Shown here: positions 8,540 to 17,324 of the stretch, in pieces
Numbering within the stretch: the first letter of the stretch is position 1
Layout: each line of letters starts with the position of its first letter
Position numbers and translations under genes: made by a program
Assembly: GCA_024640625.1 (NCBI GenBank)
Contig: JAHEER010000031.1
Location: 1 to 37,576, forward strand
From: Desulfobulbaceae bacterium
Lineage (GTDB): Bacteria; Desulfobacterota; Desulfobulbia; Desulfobulbales; Desulfocapsaceae
Length of the DNA stretch: 37,576 nt
Direction: 5' to 3'
The notes under the pieces: generated by a model
What the model was told of the DNA's origin: nothing
Databases searched by the model: none
The model's input: only the letters and a program-made list of their open reading frames with translations

Positions 8540-9340
8540 ATGGATGTGAAATACTATCTGAGAGAGCGGTTCTTCCCGCACATGTGGTGCGCCGGCTGCG
8601 GCCACGGCATCGTCCTCAATGCGCTGGTCAGAGCGGTGGACGGTCTGGGCATCAAGAAGCGAGACATGGTCATGGTCTCGGGCATCGGCTGCTCGTCGCG
8701 CATCTCGGGCTACGTCGATTTCCACAGTCTGCACACCCTGCACGGCCGGGCTCTGGCCTTTGCCACCGGGGTGAAGCTGTCCAAGCCGTCTCTGAATGTG
8801 ATTGTGCCCATGGGCGACGGCGACGCCCTGGCAATCGGCGGCAACCATTTTATCCATGCGGCCAGACGCAATATCAATATTACCGCCCTGGTGATGAACA
8901 ACCGGACTTACGGAATGACCGGGGGGCAGTTTTCTCCTTTGTCCGGGGTCGGCACCAAGGCGACGACCGCGCCGTATAGCAACATCGACCGCGAGTTCGA
9001 TACGGTGGAGCTGGCCACGGGGGCCGGGGCCACCTTTGTAGCCCGGACCACGGTCTATCACGTGAAGCAGCTGCAGAGCCTCTTGAAAAAAGCGATCAGC
9101 CATAACGGCTTCTCGGTGCTCGAAGTGTTGAGCCAGTGTCCGACCTACTTTGGGCGCAAAAACAGGAAGGGCTCGGCGGTGGATATGCTGAACTCATTCA
9201 AGGACGGGACGGTACCGGTGGGTTCGAAGAAAAAACAGGACAACCCGGAACTGATTGAGCGCGGCGTATTCGTTGACAAGATCTTGCCCGAATATTGCGA
9301 AGCATATGCCGAGCTGGTTGAAAGAGCCACAGCAAAATAA
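8540..9340 (+). CDS. korB: 2-oxoglutarate:ferredoxin oxidoreductase, beta subunit (TPP-binding)
   Basis: 266 aa. The N-terminal CAGCGHGIVLNAL carries cluster-type cysteines and the glycine-rich start of the thiamine-diphosphate domain. The Mg/TPP motif is GDGDALAIGGNHF continuing to VMNNRTYGMTGGQ (GDGxA...NN). SGIGCSSRISGY is also typical of KorB. It lies three bases after korA. A 154-bp gap follows before korC, unusually wide for this operon. Confidence 0.93.
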   Translation: MDVKYYLRERFFPHMWCAGCGHGIVLNALVRAVDGLGIKKRDMVMVSGIGCSSRISGYVDFHSLHTLHGRALAFATGVKLSKPSLNVIVPMGDGDALAIGGNHFIHAARRNINITALVMNNRTYGMTGGQFSPLSGVGTKATTAPYSNIDREFDTVELATGAGATFVARTTVYHVKQLQSLLKKAISHNGFSVLEVLSQCPTYFGRKNRKGSAVDMLNSFKDGTVPVGSKKKQDNPELIERGVFVDKILPEYCEAYAELVERATAK

Positions 9341-9494
9341 AAATTGTCCTTTCGTCCAGTCTCTTTGTTGCGAGTGAAAATTTCATCCTCGACATATCAG
9401 TTATATGCCGGCGGTAAAATTTCCACCCGCGCCTTGATTCTGAACGAAAATGTCAATTTTTAAAGGTAGTAAAGAGAGGAGTGGGTAGATCGAC
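9341..9494 (+). other. korB-korC spacer with short palindrome
   Basis: This 154-bp AT-rich spacer splits an otherwise tightly packed operon. It includes the perfect short palindrome TGAAA-A-TTTCA inside GTGAAAATTTCATC (about 9374-9387), and a purine-rich ribosome-binding site AGAGAGGAGTGG upstream of korC. No peptide of note is encoded. It may hold an RNA-processing site or an internal promoter; this is speculative. Confidence 0.35.
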
Positions 9495-10046
9495 ATGGAA
9501 ATCACACGGTATCGAATAATATTTTCCGGATCAGGGGGCCAGGGGCTGGTCAGTGCGGCGATCATTTTAGCCGAGGCGGCGGTGCTGTACGAGGGGCTCG
9601 AGGCGGTACAGTCCCAGAGCTATGGGGCGGCGGCCCGAGGCGGGGCGACCCGGGCCGATGTGATCATCGCCGACGGACCGATCAACATGCCTAAGATCAC
9701 CCAACCCTCCATTTTGATCTGCATGACCCAGGAAGCATACTCCAAGTTTTCGGGTTTGATCCGTCCCGGGGGGCTGCTGATCTCCGACAAGAAGTTCGTC
9801 ACCACTACCCGGAGGGTGGACGCCCGTCAGATCGAACTGCCCCTTTACCAGACGGTGGTCTCTGAGATCGGCAACCCGGTGGTGCTCAATATCTGCGTGC
9901 TGGGCGCCTTGATCGGCATGCGCGGCATCGTCAAGAAGGGCTCGGTGGAGAAGGTGCTGGCCGACAAGTTCCCGCCCGCCTTCATGGCTGGCAACCAGAT
10001 GGCGCTCGATATCGGCTTCGAGATGGGATTCGAATATGCCGAGTAA
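9495..10046 (+). CDS. korC: 2-oxoglutarate:ferredoxin oxidoreductase, gamma subunit
   Basis: 183 aa, the usual size of the gamma (CoA-interacting) subunit. Signature stretches are FSGSGGQGLVSAAIILAEAA at the start and QSQSYGAAARGGATRADV further on. It completes the KorDABC complex. A strong purine-rich ribosome-binding site precedes the ATG. The TAA is followed directly by a palindrome that may end the transcript. Confidence 0.93.
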   Translation: MEITRYRIIFSGSGGQGLVSAAIILAEAAVLYEGLEAVQSQSYGAAARGGATRADVIIADGPINMPKITQPSILICMTQEAYSKFSGLIRPGGLLISDKKFVTTTRRVDARQIELPLYQTVVSEIGNPVVLNICVLGALIGMRGIVKKGSVEKVLADKFPPAFMAGNQMALDIGFEMGFEYAE

Positions 10047-10047
10047 G

Positions 10048-10073
10048 GGGGACACCATGGGTATTGTGTCCCC
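10048..10073. repeat. Palindrome related to the repeat at 8-60; possible terminator
   Basis: GGGGACAC (10048-10055) and GTGTCCCC (10066-10073) flank a 10-nt loop. The right part GGTATTGTGTCCCC is identical over 14 nt to the end of the 8-60 hairpin. It starts one base after the korC stop codon. No T-run follows, so it is not a classical intrinsic terminator. It looks like a decayed or variant copy of the same dispersed palindromic repeat. Confidence 0.7.
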
Positions 10074-10222
10074 ACTATCATCTGGGCTCTCCCCGTCAAG
10101 TATAATCTCCTCTTTCGTTGCCGTTCATCCCTGCTAATTTCCCTTTTGCAGCCAATTTGTTGTAAGATACTCTCTATGCGGGGATGAGGTGAACCACCAG
10201 GAGTGAATCAGAACCAGACTAG

Positions 10223-11221
10223 ATGATACTGGCAGGCGACATTGGCGGCACCAAGACGGTGCTGGCACTTTTTTCTGAAACCGAGGGCATCGGTACCGGT
10301 CCACGTTTCGAGACCCGCTACCCCAGCAAAGATTATGATTCTCTGGAGTCAGTGATCGAGGAGTTTCTGGCAAAGACCGCTGAAATCCCCTCTGTCGCCT
10401 GTTTCGGGGTAGCCGGCCCGGTGGACAGACAGACCTCGCAGATCACCAACCTGCCCTGGCAAATCAGTGCCCGGTCGATCAGCGACCGCTTCAAGATTGC
10501 TCAGGTGACCCTGATCAATGATCTGGAGTCGATTGCCACGGCCGTGCCCCACCTGGACAGTGAAGATCTCCACACCCTGAATCCGGGTCGTGCCGAACGG
10601 CGCGGAACTATTGCCGTGGTTGCCCCCGGGACCGGCCTGGGAACCGCCTTTCTGGTCTGGACAGGTACGGGCTATAAAGCCTTGGCCAGCGAAGGCGGCC
10701 ACACCTCGTTTGCTCCCCGTACCCAGCGGGAGGTAGAACTGCTCACCTATCTGCAGTCTCGTTATCGCCATGTCAGTTTCGAGCGCATCTGTTCGGGCAG
10801 GCATCTGCCTAATATCTACGAGTTTTTACTCGACAGCGGTGAGTATTATGAGCCCAACTGGCTGACCACTGAACTGACCCAGGCCCAGGACAAAACTCCG
10901 GTTATCGTCCAGGCGGCGCTGGCGCAGAAAGCTGAGATCTGCATGGCCACCCTGGATTTGTTCGTCTCCACCCTGGGCACTGCGATCAGCAACATGGCAA
11001 TCACCATTCTGCCGCGCGGCGGGATTTATCTTGGCGGCGGCATCCCCCCGCGTATTCTGCCCAGGCTTCAGCAGGCAGATTTCCTCGAAGCAGTCGCCCA
11101 CAGGGGAAGGTTTCGTGATTTCAGCCTGAAGTGGCCGGTGCATGTTATTTTAACCCCCAGGACGGCCCTTTACGGTGCCGCATTGTCAGCCATGAAAATG
11201 AGTAAAGCCCGACCTGACTGA
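10223..11221 (+). CDS. glk: Glucokinase
   Basis: 332 aa, member of the bacterial Glk family, which phosphorylates glucose with ATP to glucose 6-phosphate in the cytosol. Visible motifs are the phosphate-binding DIGGTKT at residues 6-12, the catalytic-region NDLES, APGTGLGTAFL, and SEGGHTSFAPR, plus a C-terminal YGAALSAM. The length is close to that of E. coli Glk (321). An AGGAGTG box lies rather far (about 17 nt) from the ATG. The PilZ protein gene follows after 19 bp and is probably co-transcribed. Confidence 0.9.
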   Translation: MILAGDIGGTKTVLALFSETEGIGTGPRFETRYPSKDYDSLESVIEEFLAKTAEIPSVACFGVAGPVDRQTSQITNLPWQISARSISDRFKIAQVTLINDLESIATAVPHLDSEDLHTLNPGRAERRGTIAVVAPGTGLGTAFLVWTGTGYKALASEGGHTSFAPRTQREVELLTYLQSRYRHVSFERICSGRHLPNIYEFLLDSGEYYEPNWLTTELTQAQDKTPVIVQAALAQKAEICMATLDLFVSTLGTAISNMAITILPRGGIYLGGGIPPRILPRLQQADFLEAVAHRGRFRDFSLKWPVHVILTPRTALYGAALSAMKMSKARPD

Positions 11222-11240
11222 GCCTGGGGAAGGAGAGAAT

Positions 11241-11657
11241 ATGCCAAAAACAAAAGAGTTCAAGATTCAGGACAGACGGCTGTTGTTCAAGTGTCCTTCA
11301 TGCGGGGCCCGGAGGAACTCGATCATTCCCGATATCAGAAGAAAGACCATCCGCTGCCACAATTGCGGCGAGATGACCCGCGCCCTTTTCAACAGGCGTC
11401 CGGAGCAACGGGTCCACCATGCCGGCAAACTGACTTTGAAAACACGTGATGGCAGGGAGGTTGAGGTTACGCTGAAAGATCTCTCATCCAAGGGGATCGG
11501 TTTTGAATTGCCAACCGGTAAATCCCTGAAACTGCTAACGGTAGGACATGAAATTCACCTCACCTGCAGTTGGAATTCCAATCTCCTCCCCGATACCCGC
11601 TACGTCGTCCGCAACATCACCGGTCTCAGGGTCGGGGCCGAAAGGCTGAGACGCTGA
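11241..11657 (+). CDS. Zinc-ribbon/PilZ domain protein
   Basis: 138 aa. The N-terminal part has two CxxC pairs (Cys18/Cys21 in CPSCGARR and Cys39/Cys42 in CHNCGEM), a probable zinc ribbon. The rest is a PilZ domain: RRPEQRVHH supplies the RxxxR arm and DLSSKGIGFELP the D/NxSxxG motif, so c-di-GMP binding is predicted. A strong ribosome-binding site (GGAAGGAGAG) precedes the ATG. It follows glk by 19 bp. The output is unknown; the zinc ribbon could mediate protein or nucleic-acid contact. Confidence 0.82.
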   Translation: MPKTKEFKIQDRRLLFKCPSCGARRNSIIPDIRRKTIRCHNCGEMTRALFNRRPEQRVHHAGKLTLKTRDGREVEVTLKDLSSKGIGFELPTGKSLKLLTVGHEIHLTCSWNSNLLPDTRYVVRNITGLRVGAERLRR

Positions 11658-11959
11658 CTACCTGAGTGTTCTGAGGAGACTCCGAACCAGTGACAGAGCA
11701 AAGCGGTCGATGCCGATCGACAGCGGTACTCTGGTCGCGTGCCTCGCAAAAATGTACACGCGGCATAAACCACTGGTTGGTTCGTCGCCCTTTTTGAAAA
11801 TAAAAAATAATTGCACCTAACCCATCTGTTGCCAGGGGCCTGGTATCTGTGGTATCACAGTGTGATGCCCTTCTGGGGATTGCACCACCTAATAAGCAGT
11901 ACAGTTTAAGAATCCGGGAAATTCTTCCCGAAACTCACAACACTTGTCTGGAGGAAACA
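11658..11959 (+). promoter_or_regulatory. aap leader region with palindrome and hairpin
   Basis: This 302-bp stretch has no gene. It holds a 13-bp perfect palindrome, ATCACA-G-TGTGAT, at 11854-11866, a plausible operator. Nearer the gene is a small hairpin, CGGGAA-ATTC-TTCCCG, at 11915-11930, in the presumed 5' leader. Between them and aapJ is a good ribosome-binding site (GGAGGAAA, 11950-11957). No confident -35/-10 pair could be assigned. Confidence 0.45.
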
Positions 11960-12988
11960 ATGAAGCTTTGGAAAAGTCTTTTTATCGGATGTTCACTGGT
12001 AGCGGTGTCTGCAGGACTCGCATTCGCCGACAACGGTGATACTCTAAAAGATGTGCAGGCAAAGGGTTTTATCCAAGTTGGGGTAAACGGTGACCTGTTC
12101 GGGTTCGGTAAGGCCGATCAGAAAGGGGTCTGGAAGGGGCTTGATGTCGATACGGCCCGAGCTATCGCTGTCGCCGTATTCGGTGAGTACAAAGACCGGC
12201 TGCGTTATACCCCGCTGACCGCCAAGACCCGTTTCACCGCTCTGCAGTCAAAAGAGATAGACGTCTTGACCAGAAACTGCACTCAGACCCTGGGCCGCGA
12301 CACCTCGCTGGGCCTCGATTTCGTCCAGGTCAACTACTACGACGGCCAGGGCTTCATGGTTCCCAAGGCGCTTGGCGTAAAGAGCGCCAAGGAACTCGGC
12401 GGCGCCACCGTCTGCGTCCTGCCCGGAACGACCACCGAGCAGAATGCCGCCGATTTTTTCCGCTCAAACAATATGGAGTGGAAAACGGTCACCATCGAGA
12501 ATACCGCGGAGCTTTCCCAGGCATTCTGGGCAGGCCGCTGCGACGTACTCACCTCTGATGCCTCTCAGCTCGCTGGACTCCGGGCAAGCGCCCCGAAACC
12601 TGAAGATTATACGATCCTGCCAGAAATCATTTCCAAGGAGCCTCTGGCGCCGGCTGTTCGCCATGGCGACAACCAGTGGAAGGACATCGTCAATTATTCG
12701 GTACTGGCGATGATTAATGCTGAGGAACTGGGTATTACCTCCGCAAACGTAGATGAGATGCTTAAATCAAAAGATCCTAAAATTCAACGTTTTCTGGGTG
12801 TTTCTCCGGGCAACGGCGCCGCCCTTGGGATCGATGAAAAATTTGCCTACAATATCATCAAGCAGGTGGGCAACTACAGCGAGGTGTTCGAGCGTAATGT
12901 CGGCGTCAACACGCCGCTTGGCATCGAGCGCGGCCTCAACGCCCTGTGGACCGACGGCGGCCTGATGTATTCACCGCCGTTCAAGTAG
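11960..12988 (+). CDS. aapJ: General L-amino acid ABC transporter, substrate-binding protein AapJ
   Basis: 342 aa from the ATG at 11960, chosen because GGAGGAAA sits just upstream and it begins with a clear signal peptide (MKLWKSLFIGCSLVAVSAGL, cleavage near AFA-DN). The mature protein is a family-3 solute-binding protein: VGVNGDLFGFGK, LDVDTARAIAVAVFG, TALQSKEIDVLTRN and VCVLPGTTTEQN follow the AapJ/BztA pattern. It captures a broad range of polar L-amino acids in the periplasm. It heads the order aapJ-aapQ-aapM-aapP. The 115-bp gap to aapQ holds a strong hairpin. Confidence 0.92.
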   Translation: MKLWKSLFIGCSLVAVSAGLAFADNGDTLKDVQAKGFIQVGVNGDLFGFGKADQKGVWKGLDVDTARAIAVAVFGEYKDRLRYTPLTAKTRFTALQSKEIDVLTRNCTQTLGRDTSLGLDFVQVNYYDGQGFMVPKALGVKSAKELGGATVCVLPGTTTEQNAADFFRSNNMEWKTVTIENTAELSQAFWAGRCDVLTSDASQLAGLRASAPKPEDYTILPEIISKEPLAPAVRHGDNQWKDIVNYSVLAMINAEELGITSANVDEMLKSKDPKIQRFLGVSPGNGAALGIDEKFAYNIIKQVGNYSEVFERNVGVNTPLGIERGLNALWTDGGLMYSPPFK

Positions 12989-13014
12989 GCGTCTTACACT
13001 TTTTTCCCTCTGCT

Positions 13015-13040
13015 CCCTGCCGGTCGAGAGGCCGGCAGGG
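13015..13040 (+). promoter_or_regulatory. Strong intergenic hairpin between aapJ and aapQ
   Basis: CCCTGCCGG (13015-13023) pairs perfectly with CCGGCAGGG (13032-13040) around an 8-nt loop; no T-run follows. Hairpins after the binding-protein gene are common in ABC operons, where they stabilise the upstream message and reduce permease expression. That role is inferred here. Confidence 0.7.
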
Positions 13041-13103
13041 GCAGGACGGCTGCAGCGCCGTTCTCACCCTCGAAGGGTTCGTTAACGACCGGGTTTTCTG
13101 TTT

Positions 13104-14282
13104 ATGTCTTCGGAGCAGAACAGCAACGCCAAAACATATTTCTGGAACGATGAGAAGACCAGGGCAATTCTCTACCAGATAGTCACTGCCGCATTTGTGG
13201 CCTTTATCGGCTATTACCTGATCTCCAACGTGCAGACCAACATGGAGAAGCAGTCGATTGCCAGCGGCTTCGGCTTTATTGAGAAGGAAGCGGCATTTGA
13301 GATCGGTGAATCGCTGATTGAGTATTCGGCCGCCGACACCTATGGACGTGCTTTACTGGTCGGTGTCCTGAATACCCTGAAGGTGTCCCTCATCGGCATG
13401 ATCCTGACGACCATTCTGGGCACCTTTATCGGCGTCTGTACACTTTCTACCAACTGGCTGATCTCCAAAATAGGCACTATGTACGTGGAGTTGTTTCAGA
13501 ATATTCCAGTACTGTTGCAGCTTTTTTTCTTCTATGCCCTGTTTTATGAGATCTTTCCCGCTCCCCGGCAAGCGCTCAACCCGATTACCGGTGTCTTTAT
13601 CACCAACCGGGGCATCGATTTTCCGGTACCGGCCTCAGATCCGGTCTGGGGCTATATTGGCCTGGCCTTCGTGGCAGCCTGCATCGTTATTTGGCTGGTC
13701 CGTCGCTGGGCGGTCAAACGACAGGAAAGAAGCGGCCAGCAATTCCCAACCTTCTGGGTCGGGCTGGGAATACTGCTTGGTCTTCCCCTTCTCACCTGGA
13801 TTGTCAACGGGGCGCCGACCGAGATGGACGTGCCGGTACTCAAAGGTTTTAACTTCCAGGGCGGCAGGAATATCAGCCCTGAATTTTCCGCGCTGCTTAT
13901 CGGTCTTGTGCTCTATACCGCTTCCTTCATTGCCCAGATCGTGCGAGCCGGTATTCAGTCCATCAGTCACGGCCAGACCGAAGCGGCCATGTCGATCGGT
14001 CTCAAACCGGGGCTGGTGCTCAAACTGGTCATTTTTCCGCAGGCCCTCAGGGTTATTGTACCGCCGCTCACCAGCCAGCTTCTGAACCTTACCAAGAATA
14101 GCTCGCTGGCAGTGGCCATCGGCTTTCCCGATTTCGTCCAGGTTGCCGGTACCACCATCAACCAGACTGGTCAGGCGGTCGAAGGGGTGGCCATGATGAT
14201 GGTTGTCTACCTCACCTTCAGTTTGCTGACGTCAGCCTTCATGAACTGGTACAACAAGAAAATCAAGATCGTTGAAAGGTAG
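13104..14282 (+). CDS. aapQ: General L-amino acid ABC transporter, permease AapQ
   Basis: 392 aa, the expected length for AapQ/BztB, which is longer than most amino-acid permeases because of an insert between membrane segments. It has an N-terminal membrane helix (residues about 20-45), then the HisM-type permease domain, with the EAA-like loop QTEAAMSIGLKPG followed by FPQALRVIVPPLTSQ. The product forms half of the inner-membrane channel. Its end lies 7 bp before the aapM start. Confidence 0.92.
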   Translation: MSSEQNSNAKTYFWNDEKTRAILYQIVTAAFVAFIGYYLISNVQTNMEKQSIASGFGFIEKEAAFEIGESLIEYSAADTYGRALLVGVLNTLKVSLIGMILTTILGTFIGVCTLSTNWLISKIGTMYVELFQNIPVLLQLFFFYALFYEIFPAPRQALNPITGVFITNRGIDFPVPASDPVWGYIGLAFVAACIVIWLVRRWAVKRQERSGQQFPTFWVGLGILLGLPLLTWIVNGAPTEMDVPVLKGFNFQGGRNISPEFSALLIGLVLYTASFIAQIVRAGIQSISHGQTEAAMSIGLKPGLVLKLVIFPQALRVIVPPLTSQLLNLTKNSSLAVAIGFPDFVQVAGTTINQTGQAVEGVAMMMVVYLTFSLLTSAFMNWYNKKIKIVER

Positions 14283-14289
14283 TTCACCC

Positions 14290-15390
14290 ATGGCTGAGAC
14301 AACACAGATCGAAGAGATAAAGCCCCCGGTAACCGATGTGGGTGTCATCGGCTGGCTGCGGCAGCATCTGTTCAACGGACTTTTCAACTCGATAGCCACG
14401 ATCCTGATTCTTGGCTTTCTGATCAAGCTCATTCCCCAGTTCATTCAGTGGGCCTTCATCGACAGCGTCTGGTTTACTTCCGGTCAGGAATGCCATCAGG
14501 CCGCAGGCGCCTGCTGGTCGGTCATTACCCAGAACATCCGTTTCACCATATTCGGCTATTTTCCTTATGAGCATCAGTGGCGGCCTCTGGTCGCCATGAT
14601 CATCCTGGTCGGGATGCTGGTCTATAGTCGTGAATGGAACCGTTGGAATAAACGGCTTGGCTATGCCTGGATCTTCGCTCTGCTGGTGATGGGATTGCTG
14701 ATGAAGGGCGGACTCTTTGGCCTGGTGCCCGTTGAGAGCACCAAGTGGAGCGGCCTGCCGCTGACCCTGCTGCTCAGTTTCTTCGGCATTCTCGCCTCTT
14801 ACCCATTGGGCGTGGTGCTGGCCCTGGGGCGGCAGTCGCAGATGCCGATCATCAAATCACTCTGCGTCGTCTACATCGAGATGATACGCGGGGTGCCGTT
14901 GATTACCATGTTGTTCATGTCCTCGGTCATGTTCCCGCTATTCCTGCCCGAAGGAGTGACCATAGATAAAGTACTGCGGGCCCAGGCGGCCATCATTCTT
15001 TTTACCGCTGCCTATATTGCCGAGGTGGTGCGCGGCGGTCTGCAGGCGATGGACAGGGGGCAGTACGAAGCCGCGGAATCGCTGGGCTTGAATTATTTTC
15101 AAATGATGCGGATGATCATTTTACCCCAGGCGCTGAAAATTGTGATTCCGCCGACGGTGGGTATCTTGATATCCGCTTTCAAGGATACCTCGCTGGTGGT
15201 AATCATTGCCTTATATGATATCCTGAACACCACCAAATCGATTTTGTCGGAACCGGAATGGACCGGTTTCAGTACCGAGGCATATATCTTCATAGCCATG
15301 ATCTATTATGTCTGCTGTTTCTCCATGTCGAAGTACAGCCGTCGCATCGAAAAGCAGCTGGAATATAAGCACACACCAAACCAGGAATAA
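14290..15390 (+). CDS. aapM: General L-amino acid ABC transporter, permease AapM
   Basis: 366 aa from the ATG at 14290. A TTG six codons upstream would overlap aapQ, but the GAAAGG box near 14273-14278 favours the ATG. AapM/BztC is the second permease; the loop [20 protein letters not shown] followed by [11 protein letters not shown] is the EAA motif that contacts the ATPase. About 8 membrane segments are apparent. It is followed by aapP after 23 bp. Confidence 0.92.
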   Translation: MAETTQIEEIKPPVTDVGVIGWLRQHLFNGLFNSIATILILGFLIKLIPQFIQWAFIDSVWFTSGQECHQAAGACWSVITQNIRFTIFGYFPYEHQWRPLVAMIILVGMLVYSREWNRWNKRLGYAWIFALLVMGLLMKGGLFGLVPVESTKWSGLPLTLLLSFFGILASYPLGVVLALGRQSQMPIIKSLCVVYIEMIRGVPLITMLFMSSVMFPLFLPEGVTIDKVLRAQAAIILFTAAYIAEVVRGGLQAMDRGQYEAAESLGLNYFQMMRMIILPQALKIVIPPTVGILISAFKDTSLVVIIALYDILNTTKSILSEPEWTGFSTEAYIFIAMIYYVCCFSMSKYSRRIEKQLEYKHTPNQE

Positions 15391-15413
15391 AAATTCTCCT
15401 AAAACGAGTCGTC

Positions 15414-16187
15414 ATGAGTACAGAACAGACCAGCAGTCAGAGCCCGCCGGCCGAGGGTAAACCGATCATCGAAATCATCGGCATGCACAAGTGGTTTGAT
15501 GATTTCCATGTGCTCAAGGATATAAATCTGGAGGTCAGGCCGAAGGAGAAGATCGTGGTCTGCGGCCCCTCAGGGTCGGGTAAATCGACCGTGATCCGCT
15601 GCATCAACAGGCTCGAGGAACATCAGCGCGGGCAGATCATCGTCAACGGTACCGAACTCACTCGCGACCTGAAAAACATCGAGCGGGTCAGAACCGAGGT
15701 GGGGATGGTGTTCCAGCACTTCAACCTGTTCCCCCATTTGACCATCCTCGATAACCTGACGGTGGGCCCGATCTGGGTCAGGAAAATGCCCAAAAAAGAG
15801 GCCGAAGAACTGGCCATGCACTACCTGGAGATTGTGAAAATCCCGGAACAGGCTCAGAAATACCCCGGCCAGGTATCCGGCGGGCAGCAGCAGCGGGTGG
15901 CCATCGCCCGCAGTCTCTGCATGAAGCCCAAAATCATGCTCTTCGACGAACCCACCTCGGCGCTTGATCCGGAAATGATAAAAGAGGTTTTAGACGTCAT
16001 GGTCGATCTGGCCAGGGAAGGCATGACCATGATCGTGGTCACCCACGAGATGGGCTTTGCCAAGGAAGTGGCCGACCGGGTTATTTTCATGGACTATGGA
16101 GAAATTGTCGAGGAGAACGAACCTTTCGAGTTTTTCGACAATCCGCAGCACGACAGGACCAAACTGTTTCTCAGCCAAATCCTCTAG
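15414..16187 (+). CDS. aapP: General L-amino acid ABC transporter, ATP-binding protein AapP
   Basis: 257 aa cytoplasmic ATPase of the GlnQ/HisP type that powers AapJQM. Walker [10 protein letters not shown] is at residues 51-59, the Q-loop is in [13 protein letters not shown], the signature is [15 protein letters not shown] (from 154), Walker B is [13 protein letters not shown] (around 175-185), and the switch histidine is in VVTHEMGFA (His211). All catalytic residues are present. It closes the four-gene operon. Confidence 0.95.
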   Translation: MSTEQTSSQSPPAEGKPIIEIIGMHKWFDDFHVLKDINLEVRPKEKIVVCGPSGSGKSTVIRCINRLEEHQRGQIIVNGTELTRDLKNIERVRTEVGMVFQHFNLFPHLTILDNLTVGPIWVRKMPKKEAEELAMHYLEIVKIPEQAQKYPGQVSGGQQQRVAIARSLCMKPKIMLFDEPTSALDPEMIKEVLDVMVDLAREGMTMIVVTHEMGFAKEVADRVIFMDYGEIVEENEPFEFFDNPQHDRTKLFLSQIL

Positions 16188-16282
16188 TACCTGGCGACCT
16201 GAGTTCAATCCAGTCCCGCAGGCTGCTGCGTTGCTCGCGGTGGCGGTTGCTCAGAGCCTGCGCCGGCTGTGAGCTCTTATTG

Positions 16283-16609
16283 TCAGGAAAATTTTTTGAA
16301 CAGGGCAGGAACAACGGCGAGCCACTCAAACGGCTCGTCGAAGCGAATTGCCAGGCCTTTTTCATCGCTGCGGACGATGTAGCCACTGAGATTGTTTATC
16401 TCCATCTCGCTGTGTCGTCCTTCGAGTACGATCTGAATATCGCATTCGCCCGTCAGATCTTCTGATTCCGCTATTTCCATGTAGAGACTGAACAAACTGA
16501 TGTCGCGGATCACGCCGGTAAATTCCCTGCCCCCGTCCTGCAGTTGACAATACGCCCGTGGTGTAAAGGGCAATCTGATTAGTTTGCGTCTATTATCACT
16601 TGTGGCCAT
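16283..16609 (-). CDS. Small PilZ-like domain protein with a degenerate c-di-GMP motif
   Basis: 108 aa, a single PilZ fold. The N-terminal RRKLIR (residues 7-12) gives the RxxxR arm, followed by LPFTPRAYC. The second motif reads RDISLFSLYM, so the D/NxSxxG glycine is replaced by Ser41. c-di-GMP binding may be weakened or lost. A GTGGAGGAT box lies upstream of the ATG on the minus strand. It is a single gene in opposite orientation to the aap operon. The PilZ assignment rests on motif and size. Confidence 0.7.
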   Translation of the reverse strand: MATSDNRRKLIRLPFTPRAYCQLQDGGREFTGVIRDISLFSLYMEIAESEDLTGECDIQIVLEGRHSEMEINNLSGYIVRSDEKGLAIRFDEPFEWLAVVPALFKKFS

Positions 16610-16943
16610 CCAGCAGATCCTCCACTTACAAGTTTCCCCCCTGAGACTGTTTATCTCGGCAAGGCTTCGTTAGGCCCATAAATTTATTCCCGGTGAAGTA
16701 ACTCGGCCTGCGGTACAATTGGTCGCATGGTTTGATCTCGACGACAGTCGCGATCTCCGGGATAAAAACTAACAATATATTTTTACAAAGAAAATGGTAC
16801 GCTAGTAACCGGTAAAAGATATACAACCTTTGCCGAATGCTGACAATGAGGAAATGGCGCGCGGTGCCGCTCGGTCTCCGTGTCGTCGAGGCTCCGGCAC
16901 CCGAATAACGCCCGGCGATGGTCTTTTTCAGCAGCAGCCCAGG
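16610..16943. other. 334-bp stretch without a supported gene
   Basis: It lies between the PilZ and STAS-like genes. Frames here (for example minus 16626-16826) lack ribosome-binding sites and have composition unlike neighbouring proteins. AT-rich DNA around 16760-16830 may carry the PilZ gene promoter on the minus strand. Nothing else was seen. Confidence 0.35.
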
Positions 16944-17324
16944 TCATTCCATCAGCCAGTTCCTGGCCCGCTCGATATCGGTGAATACCTGGTAGTTGAG
17001 CCCCCTGATCGCGGCCACCGAGCCGATGTCTTCGGCATGCGTGACCCGGTCTTTATCCTCGGGAACGACATGGGCGATTTTGTCGCCCAGCTGGTCCTTG
17101 AGGTCGATAATCGCGGAGACTACGTCGATTATTCGGTACATGTCCATTTGGGATGCTTGCAGCGCTGTCTGCCTGAGGTCGAAGAGAAGGTTGCAGCCTC
17201 TGTTGTTGGAGGAGATAATGCGCAGTTGAGCGAGCAGATTCAGCAGAATGTCCCGGTGAAGTTGTCCGGAGACGATTCCGATGATAATCCTGTTCTCTTT
17301 ATCTATGTCGTAGCGAATATTCAT
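16944..17324 (-). CDS. STAS/SpoIIAA-like protein
   Basis: 126 aa from the ATG at 17322-17324; a longer form starting at 17402 would add 26 unconserved residues. The protein begins MNIRYDIDKENRIIIGIVSG and contains GCNLLFDLRQT, the beta-strand pattern of small STAS-type (SpoIIAA-like) proteins. It ends in a helix, DIERARNWL, common in this family. Such proteins are cytosolic and often act in signalling or stress responses; the partner here is unknown. No kinase or phosphatase gene is adjacent. Confidence 0.6.
   Translation of the reverse strand: MNIRYDIDKENRIIIGIVSGQLHRDILLNLLAQLRIISSNNRGCNLLFDLRQTALQASQMDMYRIIDVVSAIIDLKDQLGDKIAHVVPEDKDRVTHAEDIGSVAAIRGLNYQVFTDIERARNWLME

Noticed and set aside
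7349..9103. 584-codon open frame on the minus strand
   Set aside because: It lies antisense to korA and korB, whose motifs are unmistakable. The long frame results from high third-position GC, and its product is a His/Arg/Gly/Asp-rich shadow.
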